NCBI GenBank assembly: GCA_033439255.1
Contig: CM065883.1
Coordinates: 806,001 to 870,000 of the forward strand
Length of the DNA stretch: 64,000 nucleotides
Direction of reading: 5' to 3'
Source of the DNA: Hericium rajendrae
Taxonomy: Eukaryota > Basidiomycota > Agaricomycetes > Russulales > Hericiaceae
Below are positions 12,371 to 23,961 of the stretch, in pieces. Position numbers and translations under genes: made by a program. The notes under the pieces are model-generated. The model searched no databases and had not been told where the DNA came from. It saw only the letters and a list, made by a program, of their open reading frames with translations. How positions within the stretch are numbered: the first letter of the stretch is position 1; each line of letters starts with the position of its first letter.

Positions 12371-13469
12371 CTACATCATGCCTGTGGACACTTGGCCGGG
12401 TACTTGTGTGACTTGCGCTGGCTGCCCGTTGACGCCAGGCTGTATAACGACGGAGTAGCCCGGCTGCTGCTGATAATGGCCAGGCCCGAGCATGCCTCCG
12501 TTCATGGCGCCGGGGTACATCTGAGGATAGCCGTAGCCATACGGGTATATCTGTTGGCCGTACGGCACGCCGGGGTAGCCTGGGGCCTGGCCGAACCATG
12601 GCAGGTCATTGATATCTTCCCGCCAGATGAATGGCCGGCCCATGATCTGGGATTGATTGGCCAGTTGGATGACAAAAATGAGGAAGAATGTGACTGCGTG
12701 GAAAGAATGAGGCGGCTGATGCGAACAGTGAAGGACCACGCACGGAGCACGAAGATCATCCACGAGAAAGCCTCGAGGACCTTAAATTCGTAACAGTACG
12801 TTCTTGCAGACACTGCAACCAGGGGGTCAAACGTACTCTCACTGTGAGCTCGGATCGGAAACTCACTTGCGCCATTTTTTGTGGGGGTTGTTTCGCCGTT
12901 GAGGTCGAAACATTCAATATGACCGATCATGTCTCTGCACAGACCGTTAGCGACCCATAGCATAGAGTGTCTGAAGATACGCACACGGACCACGCGCCCA
13001 TTGCTATCAACAAGTTAGTACACGCTCCGTTTGCAGCCATAATAATCACTCACTTAGCCATAATACAGCGTTGATGAATAGAAAGAAGGCTTCCACCCGC
13101 GGTTGTGAGGATATTAGTCTAGGCATATATATCAATGCCTGATAGATGACAATGGATTGATAGAAACCCACAATATCAGAAATATAAAGATCGTCCAAGA
13201 TGAGACGACTAAAGCGAAAATCGTGAAATCATCTAGCTCGGGCGTGTCTGAGCAATGCATTCACTGTCTAAACATGGATGAAACTCACGATGCAGGTTTG
13301 GGAGGAATATAGAGGCGAAGTAGGCAGATAAGCCCAGGACTGTCGCGGACAACAGGAATACAGCAACTTAACAGCGCCCGTTAATTTGTATACATTGTTA
13401 ACTATGCGCCCACAGAAGTTAAAACATACCATATCCCGCAAGTCGGAGATTTCGGAAGGTGTAAGTCAT
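12371..13469 (-). CDS. MARVEL-domain membrane protein (upstream member of the 12-15 kb pair by coordinate)
   Basis: Four-helix integral membrane protein. The short first exon MTYTFRNLRLAGY splices to AVFLLSATVLGLSAYFASIF followed by LPNLHRE (helix 1). Later exons give DFTIFALVVSSWTIFIFLIL (helix 2), SQPRVEAFFLFINAVLWL (helix 3) and, after a Cys-containing loop, ELKVLEAF-like sequence leading to helix 4 (AVTFFLIFVIQLANQS). The cytosolic tail is rich in Gly, Pro, Tyr and Gln (GYPGVPYGQQIYPYGYGYP) and ends STGMM. Known: MARVEL proteins act in membrane apposition and vesicle or plasma-membrane domain organisation; large uncharacterised sets exist in Agaricomycetes. The next gene (13931-15220) is a same-strand paralogue. 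The start at 13469 is supported by the clean intron that follows. Confidence 0.8.
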
Positions 13470-13586
13470 GATAGAGAGTTTGTGAGATCAGACAGGCAGA
13501 TTGAGCAACGTTCAGAGATCGTGAAAAGCGTCGTGGAGCAGAGTGAAGGGTATGAGGGTATGGATAGGCAGATATCGGGGCGAAGG

Positions 13587-13597
13587 CCTCGAGGATG
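13587..13597. promoter_or_regulatory. cctcgaggatg motif upstream of the first MARVEL gene
   Basis: The 11-base string cctcgaggatg lies 118 bases upstream of the start codon at 13469. The same 11 bases recur at 15319, about 100 to 110 bases upstream of the neighbouring MARVEL paralogue. The core CCTCGAGG is a perfect palindrome and could bind a dimeric regulator. The binding protein is unknown. Confidence 0.4.
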
Positions 13598-13930
13598 GAG
13601 TGGTCTCGTTATAAGTGACGCGCTCTGCCGGATCGAACACGGTGCACGTGAGGGTGATGTTCCATCTTTCGCACGCGCGCAGTGCCCGACGCGTTGTTTG
13701 CTCAGCAAAGCTGTACTACATGCAATTGTCCTGATTCCGTTAAGAGTAATAGGACGAGCGTACATGGGGGGATCAGCGGGTTTCAAGTTCACACCAGCAG
13801 ATGGTCACCCCCGAATATTGCAATTTGCCGTACAGGGCTCGAGAACCCAATAATATAACCTTCCCTGCACAACACTGGTCTACATATAGCGTACAACACC
13901 TCGTGTATACTTCATGTCTTCATCTCCTAC

Positions 13931-15220
13931 TTAGATAAAATGAGTGTCTTGTGAATAATCACCGCCGGGGCGACGCGTCTCTGCGATAATAATCAGGCTT
14001 GTACCGATCCGTCGTCTTCTCCGGGTCGTGTGCGCCCTGACCGGCCTGCTGGTAGGCTCCTTCTGGGTCCGCGTTGGCATCGAGACGTAGTACGTCTGGT
14101 TCGACCTCGAGGAATTCTCCCGGGAGACGCCACCGCGTTTCTCCTTCTCGCTGTGCGATCGCTTGACGTTCGGAGGGCTGCCAGTAGGCGGCTTGGAGGT
14201 CGAACGGCCGCGATGAACGCCGCGCGCGGTGACGGGGGCTGGGAGCTGCTTGGACTGCTTGGGGCTTGGACTGAACCAGTTGTAGGTTGTAACGGGCGTC
14301 AGCCAGACTTGCTTGCGTCCCATGAGATACTGTCTCAGCGCAAGGGTGAACAGGAAAGAAGGAAGCCCAAAACTGCAGCAGGCAATTCAGAGCGTGCGAT
14401 GAGTACGTTAGGGCCCAAACATACCGAGTACAACATTAAACAAGGAGAAGGCCTCCAAGACGCGGTATTGCGCTTGATACGTCTCGGTGGAAACTGTGAA
14501 GGCTAGTTAGACACGTTCTTTAAAGCGAATTGTGCCCTTACAGCCATCGTTGACGGGCTGAGTCTCGGCCTCGGACGCGAAGCACTCGACGTTTGCCGTC
14601 TCGGAGTCGGAAGACGCCAAGTATGCTCCGAGGGCTGCTATGGAGTCAGTCATTGCAGATGCAACCCGTGAGACAAACACACCTAGCCAGAATGTCCCTG
14701 CCAGACCCAAGCAAGCAAGCTCAATACGCGTGGAAATGGGATTCATGTTCTTCCTGAGGCTGAACGCAAAACTTTGTGGAGACAGAGGGTGTCAGATACA
14801 GACAAGCGATTGGGCGATTGCAACTCACAGTGCAAGCATGATCACAATACTGGCACAGGATACAAAAATTGCGAATGGTACAAAACGTGCTGCAACGACT
14901 TCAGGGATTCCGCTCGTCCGCACGGTTTAAGATAACACTCACTGAGATCAGAAGAGCTCAGAATTGTCTGGAAATGTATGGCGATAGCCAAACAGATAAT
15001 GCTCCATAATAATACTAGAGCTAGTGGGAGGTAAGTCTCTGTCTGCAGACGATTCCAGAGAGTACTGACAATACACTGAAGCCCGAATAATGTTGAAAGT
15101 CGAAGGCATGATGCGAGTGATTCTGAGGAATGCTGCGAAGGGAGATGTCTTCGTAGCAGGAGCAGAGCGAGATGGTCTAGATTGACCGCGGGGTCGGGTT
15201 TGAGATGGCATGGCGAACAA
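13931..15220 (-). CDS. MARVEL-domain membrane protein, tandem paralogue
   Basis: A second four-helix MARVEL protein on the same strand. A basic N-terminus (MPSQTRPRGQSRPSRSAPAT) splices to helix 1 (LALVLLWSIICLAIAIHFQT). Next are helix 2 (FVPFAIFVSCASIVIMLALF), then RKNMNPISTRIELACLGLAG leading into FWLGVFV (helix 3), and a loop with Cys (NVECFASEAE). The segment QAQYRVLEAFSLFNVVLVLG is helix 4 and corresponds to KVLEAFSWMIFVL of the neighbour. The Ser/Lys-rich tail begins MGRKQVWLTPVTTYNWFS. The start may be 15220 or the in-frame Met at 15211. The 3' end is uncertain: another frame in the last 120 bases also looks coding (GAYQQAGQGAHDPEKTTDRY). Function is inferred only from the family. Confidence 0.75.
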
Positions 15221-16097
15221 AGGGCGGGAGACTAAAAGGCGGGAGGAGATGAAGTCGTTGCGGTCGTGAGGAGCTAAGATCTATGGAGGAGTGCACTGGC
15301 GAGGCCTGGGGACGCAAACCTCGAGGATGCCACGGGCAAAGCGCACCGGTTTTAAGCATGGAAAACTTAAGGCGCCAAACGTGTCCATGCATTCGGACCG
15401 CCGAAAAGAAGGGGTCGAATCTGCCATTGTGCAAGCCTCGAGGCAGAAGTCTGAGAAGAACAACGCCTCGAGGCGTTTTGCTCCCGCTTCGCACAAGGCA
15501 CTCCAACTGCCGGATCAGATAGCCGGACTTCCATCCCGTCCCCGGTCCACCTTAATCGGGCCCTGCCGCGCGGAGCCGAGGCCACCAACGCGTCCTGCGA
15601 TCTATAAATATGCAGGCTACTCTCAGCTCAGGATTGCGCAAGCTTTGACCTGAGCGCTTTCATCACAAACGTTGGAGGCGCATATGAAGGCAAAGTACAG
15701 ATTCCGTTCATGCACATGCGTACATGCTTCCAGGGATCGCGCGGGCACAGTTCTAAAACTAGTCCACCAATAATATAAGTATTCATACCGAGCGTCGGAC
15801 TATCGTACGCGAGCCTAAGAAATGCAAGCCAGAATGGATCGAGACAGGGATAGAATACACAGAATACATATCGTACGGTGGAATAATTACAGGCAAAGGC
15901 ACCTGTGTCTGCTGTACGATAAGCATTATCTACAGAAGAACAGGCAGCGGGGGGGGGTTGAAAAAGTTATGTGGTAAAGTGTAAAGTACAAATGCTGAGA
16001 GTTAATTTGACAGAGAACGGTACGAGAACAATGCGGTGCGAGACTGTACATAATACAAGAACAATGATAATAGACGATGGACACCGAATAAGACGCG
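15221..16097. promoter_or_regulatory. Upstream region of the second MARVEL gene with three CCTCGAGG palindromes
   Basis: CCTCGAGG occurs at 15319-15326, 15436-15443 and 15466-15473. The latter two are flanked by extra symmetry (gcctcgaggc). A TATA-like tctataaata lies near 15600. Nothing coding is visible. A run of nine G at 15949-15957 lies in the distal part, just beyond the 3' end of the next gene. Confidence 0.45.
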
Positions 16098-16691
16098 TTA
16101 TATCGTCCTGATTGGTCTGCCAGAGAGGTGCTCTGGCACATGATGCTCAGCCGGCGGCGGACGATGGAGGGCCAGCAGCGTCGCCGCATTGTCGCCGGTA
16201 TCAAGCACGTTTCTGATGGACTCCTCGCAGAGATGACAGATCTATATGCGGAAGATTAGATAACAGCATTCAACATGAGAAGTGACCATGCTTACCCGGC
16301 TGTATCCACCAGGTCGGAGGGAGTTACGTGACTTCGCGATGATGTTATGAATGGCGTCGTAGGAGTACCGCCTCCTACAACATATGTCAGCAAAGGCCCC
16401 GCGCGCAACGAACGGACAGTAATCACAGAATGCTCTCCAAGCCCTTCCTCGACTGTGGCATGATCATGATGTCCGCGCCGTTGAGGTAACGATCCAAAGC
16501 CTGGTAGGAGGCGCATCCCGCAATGATGGCCTCGTTGGGATGTGCTGCTTCAACGTCCCAATCGTGGAAGTTCTCGCTGCGGCAGGGACAGGGTCAATGA
16601 ACAGGGATGCGTCATAGGCGGTGGAAGGGACATACGTGACGTGCGAATGCGCCTTGGCTTCAGGAGATTGGGGAGCTAGGAAACGGTCCAT
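16098..16691 (-). CDS. Small protein of unknown function
   Basis: Three introns with clean GT-AG borders give a protein of about 140 residues. Exon 1 is MDRFLAPQSPEAKAHSHV. Exon 2 contains ENFHDWDVEAAHPNEAIIAG and then DRYLNGADIMIMPQSRKGLE. Exon 3 is RRYSYDAIHNIIAKSRNSLR followed by PGGYSR. The last exon has ICHLCEESIRNVLDTGDNAA and ends SGRPIRTI. The consistent frame across the introns and the single CxxC motif suggest a real, structured protein. I recognise no family. The start at 16691 is the first Met of the readable exon; an upstream exon cannot be excluded. Confidence 0.6.
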
Positions 16692-17508
16692 ATCAGAGGT
16701 GATATGGTGGAAGAGGGTTGGTGCAAGGGAGCGCGCTTGGGGCTTTGAGCGAACGAGGACGTTCTTATACAGTGCGGAAATCGGATTGACGTGGAGGAGA
16801 TAGTAACAGATACAGACGACAATAGCCTCTAGGTTTATGATCCTCTATGACGGAGCACAGGAAGCGTGAATGAAGGGGTGAGCAACGTGGATAGAAGACG
16901 GAAAGAACTGTTTATAACCTCTCGCACGTTTGTTCCCCAACGAAGCGAGCGCCAAGATGACTCAATTTGCGGCTTTTCATTCTTGCTTATGTCATTGGGA
17001 ATCCAAGATAACACTATGTAGATGACGCTACAGTATTTGCGGCACACAACATTAATGCGATCTAATCAGATTGTTCCCTGGCGGCCTGTGTGGACATACT
17101 TGAGGCGTCAACACAGTTAAGTTATTCCACGGGTGATAGTTGAATGTTGCAGAAGATATGTCGGGTCATCGAGCCACATCATCGAGAGGCGATGGACGCT
17201 TGGAGGCCAAGACCGATGACCGAGAAGTTCGGCTGTCGTGCATTCCAAGCATCAACTTGTCCTCAATCGGACATCAGTGTTCACGCGTTCAACGCTGGGC
17301 AGATCTGGCCCTCGGAAAACGGAGATTGCCTGGCGCTCCAACACCCGCCGGGGACTTGTTGGAGGCGCGACTGGGCGAGTACACAGAGACGAACGTGCGC
17401 GTCTTGTTATAGCAAACTGGGTTCAAACGCTGAAATGCTGTTGTGCGTGTTTCTGGCCAGAACTGAACTTGCTACCTGCCGTCATCAGCAATTCTGTATG
17501 TTGCATCC
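16692..17508. other. Intergenic region between divergent genes
   Basis: About 820 bases upstream of both the small unknown gene (-) and PPN1 (+). Open frames at 17140-17521 on the plus strand overlap each other in all three frames and match nothing, so I read no gene here. Confidence 0.5.
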
Positions 17509-20016
17509 ATGTTCTCCTTGATTTCACTCCTCGCTTTCTTGCTCTGCATTGGCGAGGCCTTATTGGTGCCGGTGCAGACGCCCATGGGAGTGCCCGAGCT
17601 GCGTAAGTCTCACGTTGAGGTCCACTTCTGTTCTGTTCACCAAGTCACACGACACTGTCCATCCCACCAACAGCGGTGCGGAGAAAGCTTACTGGTCGTT
17701 TTCTCCACATTACCGACATCCACCCTGACCCACATTATCTGGCGGGCGCTTCTGTTTCCTCGGCATGTCATAGGAAGAAACCAAAGAAGGCGAAGGAACG
17801 GGCTGGGTATTATGGAACACCGTTCAGGTCCGTACATGTCCACTATCTGCCCTTCAACGACTAAGCCCATGATGGATGCAGTGACTGTGATTCACCCTTC
17901 CATCTGACGGATCTTACACTGGATTTCCTGGATCGGAACTGGGCGTCAGAGATTGATTTCGTTGTTTGTTCGTAGAAAACGTGTTTCCTCGAGCGGTGTA
18001 ACTCATACATTTACACAGGGACCGGCGACAACGCAAGGTCAGCATCAGGGGCTCGTGACGATACCGCCCAGCCTTGCTGACTTGGCATAGGCATGATAAT
18101 GATCGAAAGCTACCACGAACGCAGAAGGAGATTTACGACCTGAATAAGGCGATAGCTACGAGGATGGAGGAGATATTCGTGAAGAGGGTGTTCCAGCTGT
18201 GCCCAGTCTAGGTGAGCGCCTTAACTTATGAATTGTTAATCTGACTTATTGTTCTCCTTTCGTCTTCAGGCAATAATGATGTTTGGCGTAGTAGCTCATT
18301 CGTGCGTGGCGTGAAACCGCTGACTCTCTGTTACATAGCCCATGTAACTTATCTGTTGTTTTGTCCTTATGATGGCGTCCTGACCAATGTTTCTTCCGTC
18401 GAAGAATATTCTTGAAGCAGGTACGTACCTTTGTTTTCTTATGCAATCGACTTGTTGAATGTTCGTACAGGACCGAACAAGATAATCAGCAAATTCTCAT
18501 CGTAAGCGCCTCCATTAATTATCATTCATCATGTTCAAATTCCGTGATGTCGCAGATTGTGGAGCGCATTTGTGCCATTTCCATCATACCAAGTTTTTCA
18601 GCGAGGCGCATACTATTCTGTGGAAGTTATACCCAATCAATTGGCTGTAATAAGTCTCAATACCATGTATTTCTATGATTCCAACAAGGGTGAGTTCGTT
18701 TCTCTGTCTTTAAATTCATTGCCTTTTCTCACGAAAACCCAGCTGTGGGAGGTTGCGAATATCATGACCGTGATGATGCGGGGAATCTTCAGTTCGACTG
18801 GCTTGGGGTCCAGTTGGAGACGTTTAGAAGGCGGGGAATGCAGGTCAGATTCTGTTCATCCCCCTGCACACGGGAGATTGATCGTGGATGTAGGTATGGC
18901 TGACTGGCCATGTGCCTCCATCACCGGGCAATTACTTTCCTGAATGCGTGAGTTTGTCATTGAGAGTTCATCTTTTCTCAATCTGATGGCAACTCTTTAC
19001 AGCACGTTCGCTATGTCGAACTATCATTAAGATTCCAGGACACGATCCTCGGACATCTGTATGGGGTGAGCAGATCCACGTCTCTGCATCTCATGGCGCA
19101 GTATGCTAAAGACCCCTGGTAGCATATGAACAACGATCATGTAATGTGTTTTTCGACCGTATTCGAGTCGTCAACTGAACTTGAGTCCACCAGTTCTTCT
19201 TTGTAGAGGCCGACGACTTGAAATTCTCATCAAAGGTTGACAGATCACGAGCGCGTAACGACACGGGGGCCGGAGCGCTTGCCCATGGCGACCTTTACGA
19301 CGACCTGTTGAAGGACTTCGATGCGCTTCCGCAGAAGAACAAGGAGACTGATTACGACGATTACGGAGTTGTTAACGTATCGCCGTCTGTCGTGCCGAAC
19401 CCGTATCTGCCGTCGTTCCGTGTCTTTTCTTACAACATCACCGGTGCGGATGTGTCGACGCCCACCGGCCTAGATGACGATCTGAAGAAGCGAAAGCACG
19501 GTCACCGGCATGGAGGCGGAAGTCGAGATGCGTATTGCAAGAAACCTGCATATCAGGGAAGCTGGCGATGCCACCTGAAAGAGCCGTGGCATTCTGACCC
19601 GGACTCACCCAGTCGACGCAACACACTATGGTCTCCGTTGGGCTATGCGCAGGTATGACGCTGCTCTTGTTAGTTCCCCCTCATGTTAAACTTTGTCTTA
19701 GTACTACATCAACGAAGAGCAACTAGTGGATACGAGTCGCAAGCCAAAGTTCAAACTAGAGTACCTGACCTATCCACTCGATCGCCTCCACCCAGAGGCA
19801 CCCGAGGTCGCGGACAATTTCACATATCCTGTGCCGCTGCGGAACCTGCCGAAGTCGCTGCGGAACAGTACGAGGACGAAGTCGAAGTTCGCGCCGTATC
19901 GCATGCCGGACCTGACAATACCGTCGTGGGTGAAGCTCGCACGGAAGCTGGCAGACCCGTCGAAGAAGAAGCTGAGGAGGAAGTTCAAACAATACATGTA
20001 CATGGGAGACAATTAA
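17509..20016 (+). CDS. PPN1: Endopolyphosphatase, vacuolar (PPN1-like)
   Basis: Cleaves long inorganic polyphosphate chains in the vacuole. A signal-anchor helix at the N-terminus (MFSLISLLAFLLCIGEALLV) targets it to the vacuolar membrane. The calcineurin-type metallophosphatase motifs are visible in order: FLHITDIHPDPHY, VVWTGDNARHDND, GNNDVW and LTGHVPPSPGNYFPEC, supplying the Asp, Asn and His metal ligands. Later blocks are YYSVEVIPNQLAVISLNTMY, SFRVFSYNITGAD and LWSPLGYAQYYIN, with a basic C-terminus KQYMYMGDN. At least eight short introns interrupt the gene. One oddity: near 18191-18195 the frame breaks between KRVF and the conserved VPSLGNNDVW. One additional C there would restore it, so an assembly indel is likely. 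The splice between GNNDVW and NILEAGPNK is also not clean. Confidence 0.88.
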
Positions 20017-20610
20017 CATGTAGGCTTTGGCGGGGATGGATGAAGCGCTCGTAGAAAAGATAATAAGAGTTGGCGCAGGCACGGTCGGGGGGACGATCTG
20101 CCATCATTGATGAGAATTGTTTTGAAGGGTCGAGGCGAGCTGCGAATATTTTCAGTGGCGGGAAGTCCGAGAGGCCGGCCTTTGTGGCTTGTATAAGCAG
20201 AAGGCGTAGCGAGATGAAGAGACCATCACACCCTCTAAAAGCGGTTCCGCGTTGCCTTGACCACCGACGACCTGCCGATCTACTCTCCTTCATCTCTCCA
20301 TCCCTTTTGTTATACTTGTTCTCGTGTGCTCAGAGGCTGGAGCGAGGAAAGGGCTGCCAAATCCTCAACATCTGCCGCAGCGCACGAGCAATCATTCCAT
20401 CGACGGGGCCTCCTCCCTCGGCGCCATTTGTCCTTTTTCTTCGTCCTGAACTGCCTCCATCATTCGCCCTCTGTTCAATAACTTAAACTTGCATTGACGC
20501 TCTTTCATCTTTCCCTCCTCTTGTCCCCGGCTGGTCCGCTCTAGAGATATTACACTGTCCTTACCACCCCCCACTCTCGACTCTACGCTCTATCTACCCT
20601 ACTAATCTAC
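20017..20610. other. PPN1 3' region and pyrimidine-rich 5' leader of the RFX gene
   Basis: The first half should contain the PPN1 3' end. From about 20280 to 20605 the plus strand is very rich in C and T (tcatctttccctcctcttgt), a pattern common in leaders of basidiomycete genes. I see no other gene. Confidence 0.5.
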
Positions 20611-23590
20611 ATGGCCGCTGTCAACCTACAACCCACGAGTATGGCCTCGAACCTCCCCATGGATTTCATCGGTGTTCACCACCATTCTCGCTCTAATTCC
20701 CTCTCCTCATCGCCCGGCTCTCGACCTCAATCTTCCCAGGGTGGCGTCGTGCGCACGTCAGCGGCAATGAGCGCGCTTTCTGCCGAGGACCTCTTTCGAG
20801 CCTCCTACCAGCTCGGTCGGCCCTCGATCGCCAACGATCGCAACTCCTCAGCCTATTCTCTGTCTGGTGACATCAACTCGCCCGCAGATTCGCCTCCTAA
20901 CCACAACGTCTCCAATCCCTCACTGAAAGGTCACATTCGCGCCTCTCACATCCGAGCCCGCGCGGCCGCCTCTCCCTACCCACGGGATGCAGAGAGTGTC
21001 CATTCGTCGTCGAGTGAGACTGAAGACATCTCCCTCTTCCTCGCAGGCAGCTCTCCGGCTGATTATCAGAACATGTTTTCGAGCGGCCAGGCAGTGCTGT
21101 CCGGCCAGGATGCTGTTCACACTACGGGGGCCTTCGGGCGCATGACGCTCAGTCCTGATCATACGCTGGAGAAGCTGGCCGCGAACGTCCGCGCAGCGAC
21201 CACGACGAGTGCATCTGATCGTGCAAAGCAAATTTTCGTGCAGGCTTGGTGCGTGATGTGCATAGACCCATCACGGGCTGTGGTGCTGATACATGTCCTG
21301 CCACAGGTTGACAGCGAACTATGCGCCCTATCCTGATGGAAATGTCCCCAGGCAGGGCTTATATTTCTCGTACCGGCGAGTCTGCGATCAATATGGCATC
21401 CCTCATATCAACACCGCCACCCTCGGGAAAGCCATCAGGCTCTGCTTTCCCACGATCAAAACGAGACGTCTCGGCGTGAGAGGCAATAGCAAGTACCACT
21501 GTGCGTTTTCAATGTTCTTGATGCGTGTTTGATGCTCATGAATCAAAACAGATTGCGGGATTCGTCCGGCGACATCCGCGGAGGCGGAGTGGCTTCAAGA
21601 TTATATTCGCAAGTCGAACAATAATGCTGCCCAGCAATCTATCAATGCCGCCCGCATCGCCAACGAGCAGGCTGAGGCATCCCAAAGGGGTGAGGATCGT
21701 TCGGACGAGGATGACGAGGACGACTCCGAAGGCGGTGGTAGCTCCGGCAATGTGTCTAAACGAAACTCTCTGACCCTCAATAACGGTCTCAAGAGCCCTA
21801 TTCTGTACGCTGAGGACCTCGCTGACAAGACGCCGACGGCTGCTACCCTCCTCGCGCATGCACAAGCTGCCCCGCGCCCTCCATCCACCTCGTTCCCTCC
21901 GCAGGCCCCCATCCGACGACACCCTGGTCAGGAGGGTGGGGTTGTGCAGCCTCAGGCTACCGTGGGCACGAACGGGACGTCGAATGCGGCGTTCTTGAAT
22001 AATCCCCAGCCAGCCACTTCGGTTCGCCATCTGCCGTATTTCCCGTCGATCGAGGAGGCTATTGGTTCGAGTGTCTCCACGTCTTCTCACAGTGTGGCGG
22101 CTCGAGAGGTTTGGGGATGGTTCTTAGATCATCTCGACGCCTTGTTGGAGGCTGTTAGATACTTCCGGTTTGATCAGTTTGAGATGCATGTTCGCTCCTT
22201 TTGGAGCAATCTCAGCGGTACTCATCGGGAGGTTGTACATGCGCCCGCCATTGCAGGTTTAATGGCGAAGGGCGATGCTATTGTATATGATGTAAGGGTC
22301 TCTTGTCAGTCGTCTCATTGCGCTACTGAAGAGAGCTCTTGTAGGAGGTACTTGAAATACTCCGCTCACAGCTCCTGTCTTCGATATCTGCTGCTTCGCT
22401 GGCCAGCTTACGCCAGTTGGCGGATAAAATGGAGAAGATACTCCTTGTGTCCCTGGAAAGCTACGGCAATACTTTCGTCGAGCCTAAAGTCGAGCTTGGA
22501 GCTCGCTTTGGACATCTAGTTTGTAAGTTACATCCCACATGAACAGAATATATATTCTCATAAGGCACCGACCCTAGTGCGATTCTTGGACATATATCAA
22601 GTCACACAGGCTTTGACTACTGTTCTAACTAACCAGAAGCAGCTCGCCGAAATGCGTCGTGCATGGGAGAAGATCGATTTCGAGTCTGTTCGGAATCAGT
22701 CTGCTTTGGTGTGCAACTGCCGACACGAGGATCTCATGCAGCTGTTGGAGGTTGAATTCCGATCGCTCATGGACGGTCTATCGAAGACTGCGGAGCCCGT
22801 CAGGGATGTGATGACATGGGCAGACAAGTGCTGTGAGAGGCTGATGGGAGGTCCAGCAGCTGGCGGAGAAGACAGAGGTACTATGAGTTCTAGGAGTGTC
22901 TTGATACGATGGGGATATGTGACCAACCAGGTCATGCGAGACTTGGTAAGATTTTCAGCCACCTGTTGCAATGTATCGTTTCCAACGATTGCTTTTCAGA
23001 CGATACGCAGTGACCCAACCTTCGGCGCGTTCCAGATTCTAAAGCTGTTCTTGGAGTACGTCGCTCTTGTATCTCGTATCCTACTATGCTCATATTTTTG
23101 TAGCGATTGGATCGCACTCAACGTCCTGCGCAATGTCGCTTTGTCCACGACGTCCGTCGCTGCATCTGTTGAACCAGTGATGCAGCAGAACTTCTTCACT
23201 TTGTCGCCTATGCCGGGGCAAGAGTCATTCGGCAACGTCATGGATGCCCGTCCTCAACAAATGATGAATCATACCCCCACCACATCTAGCATGCTTGCAG
23301 CTTTGCAGCAAGATCCATACCCGGCCGGATCCCTTGATCCATCGTCTTCAGGATACAGTACCGACGCGTACGGTCTGCCTTCGTATATGGACACAACCGT
23401 GCCGCACGACGACCCACTCGGAGGTGTTCATCAGCCCGGCTTGTCATTTTCTGATTACGTCTCTGGCTCTGCTAGTAGCTTCGATGTCGCCACTTTCACC
23501 CCTCAGGACCTTGGGTTGAACGCAGGAACACCTTCCAGCGGAGACCAGGAGCATGATCAGGATGGTGTCAAGACTGAGGGGAATGCGTGA
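20611..23590 (+). CDS. RFX-family winged-helix transcription factor
   Basis: DNA-binding regulator homologous to yeast Crt1/Rfx1 and fungal RfxA, which control DNA-damage response and cell-cycle genes. The N-terminal 200 residues are Ser/Pro-rich (SNSLSSSPGSRPQSSQGG). The RFX domain follows: AKQIFVQAW, LTANYAPYPDGNVPRQGLYF, SYRRVCDQYGIPHINTATLG, KAIRLCFPTIKTRRLGVRG, NSKYHYCGIRP, with introns at about 21246-21306 and after NSKYH. The extended dimerisation part includes FLDIYQVTQALTTVLTNQKQ and WEKIDFESVRNQSALVCNCR. The C-terminus is rich in Asp, Ser and Gly (GDQEHDQDGVKTEGNA). Both the DNA-contacting winged-helix part and the dimerisation region look complete. The start at 20611 lies directly after the pyrimidine-rich leader; a second in-frame Met follows at 20641. 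Confidence 0.93.
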
Positions 23591-23961
23591 GCGGTGGCTA
23601 GGTCTTTTTGTTTATCTTTGCTATATGATGAATCATTTTGTTATGGGTCGTACTTACAGTATCCTCGCGGAGTATAATTTCGCTCCTATTTACTCTCCTT
23701 CCGTCGTTCGCATTGCTTCGCTGCTTATTTATGTGGTGATCTGCCTCCAGTCTTGTATCGAATTCGCTTTGGCCGCCCACAGCGGGCCCTACATACGTGT
23801 ACCCTTCGTTACGTCCAATATTCCTATGGACTGTCTCAATATGTATTGACTATTTTCAGAGAATAAGCCTCGCAGGCAACACCGAGCGGGGAACTAGTCA
23901 CTTTGAAACTACGAATAACCAACATGGGAGAAAAATCCAAAGGTCCCTAACGGTCCAAGTT
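23591..23961. other. Convergent 3' intergenic spacer
   Basis: Between the 3' ends of the RFX and BFR1 genes; T-rich 3' untranslated sequence with no gene visible. Confidence 0.55.

Noticed and set aside
15949-15957. Run of nine G
   Set aside because: A simple homopolymer in noncoding DNA; no quadruplex pattern of four G-runs is present.
17140-17521. Overlapping plus-strand frames upstream of PPN1
   Set aside because: All three frames are open by chance and none matches a protein; this is more likely 5' sequence of PPN1.
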